A model generated the notes under the pieces. It had not been told where the DNA came from, searched no databases, and was given only the letters and a program-made list of their open reading frames with translations. 64,000 bases of DNA from Deinococcus sp. QL22 (lineage in GTDB: Bacteria > Deinococcota > Deinococci > Deinococcales > Deinococcaceae): the NCBI RefSeq assembly GCF_023370075.1, contig NZ_CP097151.1, forward strand, positions 186,001 through 250,000. Reading direction: 5' to 3'. Positions 53,089 through 62,583 of the stretch are shown here, one piece after another. A program made the position numbers and the translations under genes. Numbering within the stretch: position 1 is the stretch's first letter; every line of letters begins with the position of its first letter.

Positions 53089-53960
53089 ATCAGTCACCAG
53101 GACACGCTTTGGGAGGTCTTGGACGACCTCTGGATCCGCCTCGTCCCTGTCCTGGTGATCGACAAGCCCAGGAAATAAGAGTGGGCGTCCCGCGTGGGAC
53201 GCCCACTCCATGTTCGATGGACTGATCTGGCTGGCCCGAACCGGCCGTCAGTGGAATCAACTTCCCCGCTGATACGGCCCAACATCGACCGTCCACGAGC
53301 GGTTGAGTGCTTGGGTGGAACACGGATGGTCCCGTGCGGCGTGGGCCATCGTGCTCGAAGAGTACGATCAGGCAGTCGGGATCAACTGGGCATGGCAAGC
53401 CGCCGACGCAAGCATGGTGAAAGCCCCCCTGGGGAATAAGGAGGGCGCCGGTGCGCCGGAAGCCACGGGCAGCAACCCCACCGACCGAGGGACAGCCGGA
53501 TGTCAACGCACGCTGCTGACCGATGCCAAGGGCATTCCGCTCTCGGTGGTGCGGTGTGGGGCCAATCGCCATAACAGCAAGATGCTCATGGATGTCTTGG
53601 ATGCCGTCGTCGTCTCTATTCCTGCTCTTGTGGAGCAGGAATAGAGACATCTGCTGCTCGATCGTGGGTAAGACACGCCCGCGGGTCGTCAACGGGCCGT
53701 GGATGAAGGCCTGGTCGCGCATATCCCTAAGAAAGCGAAGGAGGAACAGCCCATTCCTGCCCCAAGCCAACCGGAACGCCATCCAGCCCGGCAGTGGGTC
53801 GCCCTCGGTGGGTCACAGTTGGTTCAATCGCTTCCGCCGCCTCCAGACCCGCTGGGAAAAGCGTCAAGACCTGTCTCTGGGGTTTGTCGAGTTGACTGCT
53901 TGCCTCATCATCTGGCGCAAACTTGTGCCCGTCGCCGTACTCCGAAGACCTTCCGGATAG
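53089..53960 (+). pseudogene. IS5-family transposase remnant
   Basis: A broken IS5-type (IS427-like subgroup) transposase. Pieces in order: DTLWEVLDDLWIRLVPVL, DGLIWLARTGRQWNQLPR, STVHERLSAWVEHGW, AWAIVLEEYDQAVGINWAWQAADASMVKAPLG with DDE Asp region, NPTDRGTAGCQRTLLTDAKGIPLSVV, HLLLDRG then a stop, and SWFNRFRRLQTRWEKRQDLSLGFVELTACLIIWRK at the end. Several frame changes, stops near 53176 and 53642, and a perfect hairpin lodged in the N-terminal part show it is dead. Confidence 0.85.
53179..53208. repeat. Perfect 13-bp hairpin inside the IS5 remnant
   Basis: GAGTGGGCGTCCC, loop GCGT, GGGACGCCCACTC. It interrupts the transposase reading between KPRK and the FDGLIW segment, where other IS5 proteins have a short linker, so it looks like a small palindromic insertion. 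Confidence 0.7.
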
Positions 53961-53964
53961 GCTC

Positions 53965-54741
53965 TTAGTGGACAGGCTTGCTCTGCGAGTCTTCTTTCCT
54001 GGTTAGAACCCGGTCACGATACGCCTGTGGGGTCATGCCCGTGACCGTACGGAACTTGCGGGTAAAGGCGCTGTGGTCAGCGTAGCCGCAGGCGTGGGCA
54101 ATTTCAGAGATAGACAGTCCAGGCTTGCGAAGGAGTTCTACAGCGGCATTGAGCCGCGCCTTGATCAGGAATTGCTGCGGCGTTACCTGGCACACCCGCC
54201 ATATCAACCGCTCAAAGGTATCTTCCGATAAGCCAATATGGGTAGCCAGAACCGGGATCCGCAAGGGCTGATCGTAATGCACCTGCATATAGCTGAGAGC
54301 CTCTGCGATCCGCGCGAAGTCCGCATGCCTCTCCATGGGAACGGGGACGTCCCGCGAGACTCCTGCTAACCCCACCACCTCACCCGCCGCATTTCGCACG
54401 GGGATCTTATGCGTCAGGCACCAGATTGGTTCGCCCCGTGGGCCGAAATACATTTCCAGCACGTCCCGCAGTTCCTGGCCCTCCCGCAACGTCCGTACGT
54501 CTTGCTCATTGAAACGCTGTCCGGGGTCGCCCATGAAAACCTCGGCAGCAGTGCGGCCCAGCACATCGCGCTTATGCAGTACTCCAGTGCGCTGCCGTAG
54601 GGTGTCATTCACACTGACATAGCGGCCTTGAAGATCCTTTACAAAAAAGATCAAATTGGGCACGCCGTCCAGCAGGGTCTCTATAGGCCAGCTTCCATCT
54701 GGTGCGGGGCGCAGCCAAGCCCTGGGATCGTCCATAGGCAT
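53965..54741 (-). CDS. PAS domain plus AraC-type transcriptional regulator
   Basis: A 258-residue regulator. Residues about 20-130 form a PAS sensor (LLDGVPNLIFFVKDLQGRYVSVNDTLRQRTG … GEPIWCLTHKIPVRNAAGEVVGLAGVSRDV). Residues about 145-250 are two AraC helix-turn-helices (IPVLATHIGLSEDTFERLIWRVCQVTPQQFLIKARLNAAVELLRKPGLSISEIAHACGYADHSAFTRKFRTVTGMTPQAYR). PAS instead of a cupin sensor suggests it responds to a small ligand or redox state. No obvious target gene is adjacent; IS debris lies on both sides, so it may have been separated from its regulon. Confidence 0.9.
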   Translation of the reverse strand: MPMDDPRAWLRPAPDGSWPIETLLDGVPNLIFFVKDLQGRYVSVNDTLRQRTGVLHKRDVLGRTAAEVFMGDPGQRFNEQDVRTLREGQELRDVLEMYFGPRGEPIWCLTHKIPVRNAAGEVVGLAGVSRDVPVPMERHADFARIAEALSYMQVHYDQPLRIPVLATHIGLSEDTFERLIWRVCQVTPQQFLIKARLNAAVELLRKPGLSISEIAHACGYADHSAFTRKFRTVTGMTPQAYRDRVLTRKEDSQSKPVH

Positions 54742-54811
54742 AGTCTGTCATACGACCCTTTCCTAAAAATATGCTGACTTCCGCGGGGGAAGTCATGGGA
54801 TCAATCAAGAC

Positions 54812-55586
54812 GGCTGTGTTGCCTTCACTTGGCGTACGGCAGCAGGGGGAGCCCAGGGGTGGCCTGATCCTCAGGCCACCCCTGCCGCAACCATTCCCCC
54901 TGTCTGGAATGCATGCTTCTGATTGTTTCTTCTGGTGGGGGCGGAAACGCCCCTTCGGGAGGGATGGTGACGATTCTCAATTCGGGCGTGCAGACTCAGA
55001 CATTCCTGCGCGCGTTTCGCCGTGTTGAACGATGTTCTTGCTTAACCATGTGGTTGCATCGGGCGTTACGAATCACCTGGTGGTCAACGTTCACCCGGCT
55101 CAGAACCTCTTGAATTGCGGCTCCCTCGCTCCGCAGCCCATCCGTCTGTGTGACCTCCGAAACAGCGTCTTCACCAAACAACCTCGTCAGAACGGTCTGT
55201 GCAGCGTCGGGAGCGCGGTGGCTTTGACGGAGGGTATCCTGCACGAAGCCGTGCTCGTCCACGGTCCTCCAGAGCCAGGGGTAAATCCCATCAGCGGTGG
55301 TACAGACCTCATCCAGAGGCCACCCCGAACCCCGACGGGGTTCAGGGTGACGCAGTTCCTCTGCAAAGAGGGGGCCGAACTGGACGCACCACTCGCGGAG
55401 GGTCTCATGACTGACCTGTTGGGCCACGGTGGTGGGTGAATTTTTGAATGTCCCAATCACTGAGCGGAAAGCGGTGGGAGCGCCAAACCGCGTACCCGAT
55501 GATGGCCAGCGGGAACCGATGACGATACGGTTTTGGGTCAGTCCTGGAGAGTCAGCCAACCCCAAACCAGTTAAGGCAACACAACC
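54812..55586 (-). mobile_element. IS6-family element, degenerate full-length copy
   Basis: About 775 bp between inverted ends: GGCTGTGTTGCCTTCACTTGG-like at 54812 and CCAGTTAAGGCAACACAACC ending at 55586. The transposase reading on the minus strand includes SHETLREWCVQFGPLFAEELR, WPLDEVCTTADGIYPWLWRTVDEHG (DDE region, first Asp in LDEV), and VNVDHQVIRNARCNHMVKQEHRSTRRNARRN, followed by an early stop. The first 50 codons are in another frame. So one nearly whole but inactive copy. A 14-base-arm hairpin (54854-54884) and a GGGGCG/CGCCCC hairpin lie near its 3' end. Confidence 0.82.
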
Positions 55587-56191
55587 GTTGGGACAGCCTC
55601 TCCCCTGCGGGGCTGCAGCGCAACGGCCTCGGTCGGTCGCAGAATCAAGTCGCGGTAGATCTCCCCCATGCGCTCCGGCCCATACGGCATGCCGTGACCC
55701 AGCCACCACTCAATCAGGCTCAAGAACGAGCGGATGAAGTGGTAGGCCACGATGTCCACGGGCACTTGGGCCGCTGGCCGGGCCTCGTAGGTCTGGAGCA
55801 GACCCTGCACACCGATCTCGACAATCTGATCGAGAAGCCCCAGCGAACGATCGGCACTCAGCAACAGTCGGTAGAGCCCAGGATGATCCCGGACGTGCTG
55901 GAAGACCAGCGCACCGGCCTGTTCGGGCACCTGACCAGCCAGTGGAGGCAGCAACGTGAACAGATCGCTGCGTAAATCGTCGACAGCACCCCGGAGCAAC
56001 TCTTCAATGCTGGTGTAATGCCGGAAGAAGGTGGCATAGCCCACCTCGGCACGTCCGGTCAGGTCGCGCACCGTGATGGATTCAAGCGGCTGCTCGTGAC
56101 TCAGATCAATCAGGGCCTGGGTCAGCAGACGGCGAGTTCGCCGGATCCGCAGATCAGTCTGGGGAAGGGGAGGCGGGATCAAGTCTGACAT
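55571..56191 (-). CDS. TetR family regulator, C-terminus ending in IS6 sequence
   Basis: About 206 residues. The helix-turn-helix is RIRRTRRLLTQALIDLSHEQPLESITVRDLTGRAEVGYATFFRHYTSIEELL, followed by a helical ligand domain (GALVFQHVRDHPGLYRLLLSADRSL). GAGG before the ATG at 56191 supports that start over 56239. The last codons and the TAA stop come from the terminal repeat of the IS6 element, so a few original residues were lost. Divergent from the P450 gene, which it likely represses from the palindrome at 56243. Confidence 0.88.
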   Translation of the reverse strand: MSDLIPPPLPQTDLRIRRTRRLLTQALIDLSHEQPLESITVRDLTGRAEVGYATFFRHYTSIEELLRGAVDDLRSDLFTLLPPLAGQVPEQAGALVFQHVRDHPGLYRLLLSADRSLGLLDQIVEIGVQGLLQTYEARPAAQVPVDIVAYHFIRSFLSLIEWWLGHGMPYGPERMGEIYRDLILRPTEAVALQPRRGEAVPTVVLP

Positions 56192-56242
56192 GGGGAGATC
56201 CCTCAGTCTAAGCCATTCTATCTCATGAGACTTCGTCACTCA

Positions 56243-56263
56243 TATGATACATAGTGGATCATA
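56243..56263. promoter_or_regulatory. TetR operator candidate between TetR and P450 genes
   Basis: TATGATAC and GGATCATA arms (7 of 8 pairs) around 5 bases. A second perfect 10-bp palindrome TCTCATGAGA lies at 56221-56230. Both are in the 94-bp divergent gap. Confidence 0.5.
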
Positions 56264-56285
56264 AGTCTGCTCAAGGAGATCAACC

Positions 56286-57533
56286 ATGACTGCTGAACCT
56301 GTCGCCCACTGCCCCTTCCATGCGCCTGAACGCAAGACCGGTTTCGGTCACGACCATCTCGCCCCTGAGATTGAGCTTCAGGGAGACGTCTGGCATTTGC
56401 GCTCTTACGCTGCAGTCAAGCAAGTCCTGCGCGATAGTGAACGTGTCCGCCAAGGGGCCACCACCGACAACGTGCTGGTCACCCGTCTACGGCCAGCCGT
56501 GATTTTTCAAGATGGCGAGGAACACCGCGAGCAGCGTACGGCCATCGCGCGCTTCTTTACGCCCAAGACGGTGCAGGACGCCCACCATCCGTTCATCGAG
56601 GCTCTGACAGAGCGTTTAATTGGCCAGCTGGAACAGGCGGGTGGGGCGGATCTCAGCGCACTGAGCATGCAATTGTCGGTTGACGTGGCTGCGCGAGTGG
56701 TAGGGCTCACGAACTCGTCAAAGCCGGGCATGGATCGCCGCATTGATGAATTGTTGTCGGACGGAGAGATCAATACGGGAGGCAGCACGGGGATGGTCGC
56801 GCGTCTTCAGGGTGTACTGACGCAATCTAAGGGCTTGCTTCGGATGTCGAAGTTTTACCGTGTAGACGTGCGCCCTGCTATTCAGGCCCGGCGCCGGAAA
56901 CCGCAGGAGGACGTGATCACCCACCTGATTGGCAAGGGCTACAACGACTTAGAAATCCTGGTGGAGTGCCTCACATACGCTACGGCCGGCATGGTCACCA
57001 CGCGCGAATTCATCAGCGTGGCTACCTGGCACCTGCTCGAAAACCCGGAGATACGTGAGGCGTATCTTGCCAGCGACCGCAACGAACGTCACCGCTTGCT
57101 GCATGAAATCCTGCGCCTTGAACCCGTGGCCTCGACCCTCTGGCGGCGAGCGGAACATGACATCACACTGGAACAGGGCGGCGTTGTCCACGCGATCCCG
57201 GCAGGGGCACGGATGATCCTAGACATCCGCACGGCCAATGCCGATTCAGCCGCTGTGGGGGCCGAGCCACTCAGTCTCTGCCTGGGCCGTTCTTTACCGA
57301 GCGGCGTGCAGGCGCAGGCAATGAGTTTTGGGGACGGCGCACACCGCTGTCCGGGAGCCTTTCTGGCGATTCACGAGAGCGATGTTTTTCTGCAGCGCCT
57401 GCTGAGCTTGCCCCTGCGCATTGCGGGTTCCCCACAGCTAACCTTCAACGAGATGCTGATGAGCTATGAGATCCGCGAGTTCAAGATAAAACTTGAGCGG
57501 CCTGCCGAACGGGAACTGCCGAATGTGTTCTAG
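56286..57533 (+). CDS. Cytochrome P450
   Basis: A 415-residue soluble P450. I-helix ATAGMVTTREF with the oxygen-activating Thr, LHEILRLEP as the E-x-x-R motif, and the heme loop FGDGAHRCPGAFLAIHE with the ligand Cys at residue 355. The sequence resembles bacterial P450s acting on small hydrophobic compounds. No ferredoxin gene is adjacent. AAGGAGATCAACC precedes the ATG. Followed by IS6 debris, so an original partner gene may have been lost. Confidence 0.93.
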   Translation: MTAEPVAHCPFHAPERKTGFGHDHLAPEIELQGDVWHLRSYAAVKQVLRDSERVRQGATTDNVLVTRLRPAVIFQDGEEHREQRTAIARFFTPKTVQDAHHPFIEALTERLIGQLEQAGGADLSALSMQLSVDVAARVVGLTNSSKPGMDRRIDELLSDGEINTGGSTGMVARLQGVLTQSKGLLRMSKFYRVDVRPAIQARRRKPQEDVITHLIGKGYNDLEILVECLTYATAGMVTTREFISVATWHLLENPEIREAYLASDRNERHRLLHEILRLEPVASTLWRRAEHDITLEQGGVVHAIPAGARMILDIRTANADSAAVGAEPLSLCLGRSLPSGVQAQAMSFGDGAHRCPGAFLAIHESDVFLQRLLSLPLRIAGSPQLTFNEMLMSYEIREFKIKLERPAERELPNVF

Positions 57534-57578
57534 AGCAGCAGAGTGAAGTGCTAAAGAGCGTGACGTAACGGTTGAAAG

Positions 57579-57727
57579 GGTTGTGTTGCCTTAACCAGAC
57601 CGGGATAGGCTGACCGTCCGTGACCGATGCCAAGCCCTACCGCCACCGTTTTCCCATGACCATCATCCAGCAGGTGGTTTGGCTGTGCCGCCGAGTTTCA
57701 GTGGGCCATCAGGATGGTTGTGTTGCC
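57579..57727 (+). pseudogene. IS6-family remnant(s)
   Basis: A terminal repeat GGTTGTGTTGCCTTAACCAG at 57579 and the start VTDAKPYRHRFPMTIIQQVVWL in one open stretch, then decay after about 110 bases. A second direct copy of the repeat (GGTTGTGTTGCCCC) is at 57716, pointing to two nested insertions. No transposase domain survives. Confidence 0.75.
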
Positions 57728-57803
57728 CCAACTGCCGGGAACCTGGACAGGTTCTGTCGTATAAGGGGCTGAATTTCTACACAAGCGCATGTATATTTAT
57801 ACG

Positions 57804-58997
57804 ATGACAGTCCTCACCAACACCCAGCGCTGGCTGGACAGCGAGCACCGCTATGACAGCGGTGTCTTCAACAAGCACCCGCTCGTTCTCGTGCGTGGTC
57901 AGAACACCACGGTCTGGGACGCCGAAGGCCGCGCCTACCTGGACTGCGCTACAGGCGCCGGCGTCGCCTCCGTCGGCCATTGCAACCCAGACGTGGTCCG
58001 CGCCATCCAGCAACAGGCCGCAACGCTCCTGACCGTCGCTCAAACCATTCCCAATGACAAGCGCGCTGAGTTCCTTGAGGTCCTCACCAGCCTGCTCCCC
58101 GATCCTCTCCACCGTGTATTCCTATGCAGTAGCGGCACAGAAGCCATGGAAGCCGCGAAGAAGTTTGCGGTCACTGCTACACGCCGCAGCAAATTCATCG
58201 CCATGAAACGGGGCTTTTCAGGACGCAGCCTGGGTGCCCTCGCCTTTACCTGGGAACCCGCGTACCGTGAACCCTTCGGCGCCATTCTTGACAGTGCAAA
58301 CGTCGAATTTATCGCGTACGGTGATACGGAGGCCCTGCAAGCGGCTCTTGACGACTCGGTTGCTGCCGTGATCCTCGAACCTGTACAGGGGGAGGGCGGC
58401 GTCCGCCCCGCGGACCTCACCTTCATGCAGGTCGCGCGTGACCTGACCCGTCAACACGGCGCGTTGTTGATTCTCGACGAAATTCAGACCGGGTTCGGCC
58501 GCACAGGCAAGATGTTTGCCATGGAGCATTTTGGAATCGTTCCAGACGGCATTACACTCGCCAAAGCGATGGGAGGCGGCATTCCTATCGGCGCCTTTGT
58601 CACGACGGCGGACGTGGCGTCCCGCATGCCGAAGGGCGGGCACGGTGGGACGTTCGGTGGCAACCCCCTGGCCATGGCAGCCGGTACGGCCGCAATGCGG
58701 TTTACGGCACGGGAACACTTGCCGGAGCAGGCCGCAGAGAAGGGGGCGTATTTCCTGCAGCAACTGCGCGCCATCACCAGCCCTAAAATTCGCGAGGTGC
58801 GTGGGCTGGGCTTGATGATAGGCGTAGAACTCAAGCAAAAGAGCGCGCCCATCATCGCTGCCTTGGAACAAGATGAGGGGGTGCTGGCTCTGCCGGCGAC
58901 CTCGCTGGTGGTTCGATTTCTCCCCCCTCTGACCATCACGCATGACGAAATTGATCAGGTGGTGACAGCATTTGAGCGGGTCTTGCAACGAAGCTGA
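57804..58997 (+). CDS. Class III aminotransferase (ArgD/LysJ/GABA-type)
   Basis: A 397-residue PLP aminotransferase. [19 protein letters not shown]-like [73 protein letters not shown] with the PLP Lys at about 254, [14 protein letters not shown]. It resembles acetylornithine and [LysW]-aminoadipate semialdehyde aminotransferases as well as GABA-type ones, which cannot be separated by eye. TATATTTATAC lies directly before the ATG at 57804, suggesting a leaderless transcript; an in-frame ATG at 57789 would sit over it. Isolated between IS remnants. Confidence 0.85.
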   Translation: MTVLTNTQRWLDSEHRYDSGVFNKHPLVLVRGQNTTVWDAEGRAYLDCATGAGVASVGHCNPDVVRAIQQQAATLLTVAQTIPNDKRAEFLEVLTSLLPDPLHRVFLCSSGTEAMEAAKKFAVTATRRSKFIAMKRGFSGRSLGALAFTWEPAYREPFGAILDSANVEFIAYGDTEALQAALDDSVAAVILEPVQGEGGVRPADLTFMQVARDLTRQHGALLILDEIQTGFGRTGKMFAMEHFGIVPDGITLAKAMGGGIPIGAFVTTADVASRMPKGGHGGTFGGNPLAMAAGTAAMRFTAREHLPEQAAEKGAYFLQQLRAITSPKIREVRGLGLMIGVELKQKSAPIIAALEQDEGVLALPATSLVVRFLPPLTITHDEIDQVVTAFERVLQRS

Positions 58998-59282
58998 GCC
59001 CAGCTGCACGTTGTGCAGTGGCCAGCAGATTCGCATTGAAAGTGTCTTCCTGTCGGCCGAGCACTTATGACGGAAGGCATGGGCAGGTGCAGCAACTCAG
59101 TAGGGTTGCGGCCTCTACGAATGACAGTCCAGTACGCTTGGGACGGCCCATCACGCCGTCCTTTTGGTGTTTTTTTCCTCTGGTGGAACGACACTGCAGG
59201 CGATGAGCCGGCCAGATTGAAACACGTGGAGCAACCCCTGACGGCCTGAACCTGGTATGTCAATTCGGCTGAGAAAAAGATC

Positions 59283-60205
59283 CTAAGAGGGGGCTGGGCG
59301 GAGGCCGTCAACATGGCTGGTCTGCAATGTTCGGTATAACTCCCAAGCCAAGTGAGTCTTGAGCGCGCGAAGTGCAGCCCGTTTCGTTTTTCCTTCTTGC
59401 TCCTTCTTCGTCACGAATGTTCTGGTGCGCTCTTCACACCTCAACCGGGTGAGCGCCATCAGGTGAAGCACTCTATTGAGTTGCCGATTGCCGCTGATAT
59501 TGACGCACCAGCGCGTGTTCTTTCCGCTCCCCCGCTCCACTGGTGCAGCGCCGCAATCACTGGCGAAGTGATGGACATTCTCAAACCGCTTGACATCACC
59601 GACTTCAGCCAACACGGTGCCTGCGAGCACCACGCCGATCCCCCGTAACGTCAATAGGGCGGGAGCAACCTGGGCCACCAATGCCGCCATGGCTTGCTCC
59701 AGTTCCTTCAGCGCTGCTTCCAACGATGTCAGCACGGCCTGAAGGGCAGTGCGGAGCGCGTCTGTCGTTGTGTCTGGAAGAGCTTCAAGCATCATTTGGT
59801 TGGCCTTGCGCTGCGGGACAATTCCTGCAACCGGGTGCGCTGCTGACACGGCCGGTAGGGCGGAAGTTGCGGGTTGGCCAACAGCACCCGAGCGACGTTC
59901 TCGGCATCGACCAAGTCGTTCTTCTTCTTCCCCCGACGCGCTCGGTATTGGCTGGTCAGGCTGGGATGGATGTGATACACCGATGCGTCCCTGGCCAAGA
60001 GCAACGCCAGTAGGGGAGCCACATCACGGTTGCCTGCGCCTTCAATCGCCCAGCAAGGCTGTTTAAAACGACCCGACCAGAGCCACAACTGGTGGAGACC
60101 GTCGGCGTCGTTTTGGACGCTGAGGCTGTCGAGAATGACGCCACGCGAGTCGAGAGCAATGGCGGTGTGAGTTGTTGGGTGGGGATCAAGTCCAAGAATG
60201 ATCAT
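59283..60205 (-). pseudogene. IS110-family transposase, frameshifted (second type)
   Basis: A DEDD transposase in two frames. First part: MIILGLDPHPTTHTAIALDS (Asp), CWAIEGAGNRDVAPLLALLLARDASVYHIHPSLTSQYRARRGKKKNDLVDAENVARVLL (Glu and Asp-Asp). Frame breaks near 59800 after RLQELSRSA; the second part is KANQMMLEALPDTTTDAL then TLRGIGVVLAGTVLAEVGDVKRFENVHHFASDCGAAPVERGSGKNTRWCVNISGNRQLNRVLHLMAL, the transposase_20 half with the catalytic Ser region. Both halves look otherwise intact. Not the same element as the one at 22 kb. Confidence 0.88.
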
Positions 60206-60742
60206 GACGCCCTCCAGCAGATGTTCGGCGTTTCACCACCACCCGCGCAGGTCTGTTCTGGATTGGGCCCTGGGGCAGCCTGATATCAAGCGAAGAGCGA
60301 TGGTGGAGCGCCGTTGAGGAAGAGAACGCGCCATTCAGGCCGAGGCGATTTCCGCAGACACAAAGAGGACGACGTTCTCTCCTCACCTCATTCTGGACAT
60401 ACAGACACAATGTATGAGGGAGAGCGGAATCTCAGCACACACCCAACAAGAAACCCGCCCTGTTCAGAGCGGGGCGCCGTGGCGTTTGGGGAGACTTGCT
60501 CCCGCCGAAGCGTGTGGGGAAGATAGCAGACTGGCCTGAGTCCGTGCTCTCACCCACGCTGATGCGTGGGCCAAGGCTTTTCATGGGTAGGTCAGAGCCG
60601 TTCTCTGGGCCTTACTCCCTACCAACAAGCCCAACACACCAGACTGCATTACACAGTCCAACGGCCGAACCAAGGCTTCCGGTAAGACCGCCAAACGCCA
60701 GAAGCCTCAGCCCGCCGTGACGCCAGTTAAGGCAACACAACC
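60206..60742. other. Non-coding: IS110 leader region, then an isolated IS6 end
   Basis: About 300 bases directly 5' of the IS110 gene with no open frame of quality, the position that carries the bridge RNA in IS110 elements. From 60540 to 60720 no feature is recognised. At 60723-60742 a lone IS6 terminal repeat CCAGTTAAGGCAACACAACC occurs without the adjoining transposase sequence. Confidence 0.45.
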
Positions 60743-60826
60743 GCCACACCCCCTTGCCCCACCACTAAAACATCAATGCCCCGAAGTATCAGGTGCTGAG
60801 GGAACAGATTCTATGCCCGGATCAAG

Positions 60827-61948
60827 TTAGTCCAGTTCAGTTTGAAAGAGCCTGCTGGTTGACCAACGCGCGAGGAGCGGCGGCGTGAGCCGCATCCCCA
60901 CATCCCGGAGCCTCCGCAATCCGTCTGCTTCCAGTTGGCCGACGCGCCCCAGGAAGTGAGAAGCGGTTTGAACTTGGTTCACCCGGCGCCGCCGGAGGGC
61001 CTCATACCGTGCCAACGCTGCAGGCACGTTCGGAGCAGCCTTCAGTTGTTGACCCAGAACCCAGGCGTCCTCCAAGCTCATGGCGGCACCTTGGCCGAGG
61101 TTGGGCGTCATGGCGTGGGCGGCGTCGCCCAACAGAGCGACGCGGCCCTGCACCCAGCGGGGCAAGTGCACCTCATGAATGTCAGTTCGAATCACTGGGA
61201 TGTCCGTCTGAAGGGATGACAGCAGTTCGGGGCCAACGCCCCCGAACTCGGTGCAGCGCGCCCGCACCTCCGCGGCGCGGTTCAGGGAGTCGCCAGATTG
61301 CCCTTCCAGGGCGTTGGCCGTGACGTACCCGTAGGTTTGCCCGCCTCCAAGGGGAACCAGCCCCAGTCGACAGCCCCGGCCCCACATTTCAACTGCGTGC
61401 TGGGGGCCAGAGGAGCTGACCACAAAGCGCCAGCTGGTGTAGCCTGCGTACTGCTTCGGCAAGTCCCCAAATACAAGGTGCCGGACGGCCGAGTGGAGGC
61501 CGTCGGCCCCCACCACAACGTCAAACTGATGTGCCGATTCGTCACTGAGGGTGACGTCCACACCCTCAGTGGTCTGATGCAGCGCCTGCAGTGTGGTCGC
61601 GAAGTAAATCTGTTCTGTCAGACCCTGGCTCAATACCGCCTGCAGGTCGGCACGGCGCAAGGCAACAGCACCCCCAGAGGCCCCATACGAGATGGTCTGA
61701 AGGAGTCGGCCCCCCGCGTCTGTGAGCGAGGCGGCCGCGAGTGGATGGCCGACCTGCATGAGCGATTCGGACAGTCCCAGCCGGTTCATGACCCGCAGGG
61801 CATTGCCACTGAGAATCAGGCCAGCGCCCACCGGCCGCCAGCAGGCCACCTTTTCGATGATTTTGACCTGCATTCCAGTACGAATCAGCGCCTGAGCCAG
61901 TCCCAGCCCTCCAATACCAGCACCCACAATCAGAACACGGGGTGTCAT
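60827..61948 (-). CDS. FAD-dependent monooxygenase
   Basis: A 373-residue flavoprotein hydroxylase (group A, salicylate/UbiH-like). GAGIGGLGLAQALIRTG at the N-terminus binds FAD, VVGADGLHSAVRHLVFG is the DG motif, and GRVALLGDAAHAMTPNLGQGAAMSLEDAWVLGQQL is the GD motif. Soluble. Substrate unknown, perhaps an aromatic or antibiotic-like compound. Overlaps the TetR gene by ATGA; the TetR-monooxygenase pairing is common for inducible detoxification. Confidence 0.92.
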   Translation of the reverse strand: MTPRVLIVGAGIGGLGLAQALIRTGMQVKIIEKVACWRPVGAGLILSGNALRVMNRLGLSESLMQVGHPLAAASLTDAGGRLLQTISYGASGGAVALRRADLQAVLSQGLTEQIYFATTLQALHQTTEGVDVTLSDESAHQFDVVVGADGLHSAVRHLVFGDLPKQYAGYTSWRFVVSSSGPQHAVEMWGRGCRLGLVPLGGGQTYGYVTANALEGQSGDSLNRAAEVRARCTEFGGVGPELLSSLQTDIPVIRTDIHEVHLPRWVQGRVALLGDAAHAMTPNLGQGAAMSLEDAWVLGQQLKAAPNVPAALARYEALRRRRVNQVQTASHFLGRVGQLEADGLRRLRDVGMRLTPPLLARWSTSRLFQTELD

Positions 61949-62583
61949 GGTGTTCCTGCACCGGGGTGTAGTGCCCGAACCTGCAGCTGCAGCAGCGCCT
62001 CCAGTTGATGCCGGGTGTCAATCAGCGTGGCTCCACCGCTCAACCAGTTCACCAGACAGGCCTGATACAGCGAAAAGACCGCGACGGCTGCGATGTGGGG
62101 GTCGACATCGGCCGAAACCTCGCCCCCCTGTTGCCGCTGCTTGAGCAGTTCGGCCAACTGCTGCACAAAAGCCTGGCCCTGCTTTATTTCCCGAGTACGC
62201 CACGGACTCTGGTGAAAGAGCACCAGGCGAAGAAAATCACTGGCCAGGACCTGACGCGTCTCGTAAAATGCAAAAAAAGGATCGAACACTTGGGGAAGCA
62301 CTTGCATCAGCGGTCCCTCCAGGCGGCCCGGGTGCAGGGCTAACTTGATCGTCTGGGCAATAACATCATGGAAGACCATGAGCAGCAGATCGGCCTTATC
62401 GGAGGCGTACCGGAAGACAGTCCCGGTGGCGACATCCGCTTCTGCAGCAATCTGACGTACGGTGGTGGCCTCGTAACCCTGCTGGGTGAAAAGCGCTAGT
62501 GCTGCGGCGTGGATCCGCTCCAGTTTGTCTTGCTTATGACGTTCACGGCGGCTCAAGTGCTGCGGATCAGGCGGGCGCGTCAC
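61945..62583 (-). CDS. TetR family transcriptional regulator
   Basis: A 212-residue TetR. RERHKQDKLERIHAAALALFTQQGYEATTVRQIAAEADVATGTVFRYASDKADLLLMVFHD is the helix-turn-helix; the ligand domain is helical. It lies between the membrane-protein and monooxygenase genes and overlaps both by ATGA, so all three are one operon. The palindrome at 63009 upstream of the operon is its likely autoregulatory site. Confidence 0.92.
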   Translation of the reverse strand: MTRPPDPQHLSRRERHKQDKLERIHAAALALFTQQGYEATTVRQIAAEADVATGTVFRYASDKADLLLMVFHDVIAQTIKLALHPGRLEGPLMQVLPQVFDPFFAFYETRQVLASDFLRLVLFHQSPWRTREIKQGQAFVQQLAELLKQRQQGGEVSADVDPHIAAVAVFSLYQACLVNWLSGGATLIDTRHQLEALLQLQVRALHPGAGTP

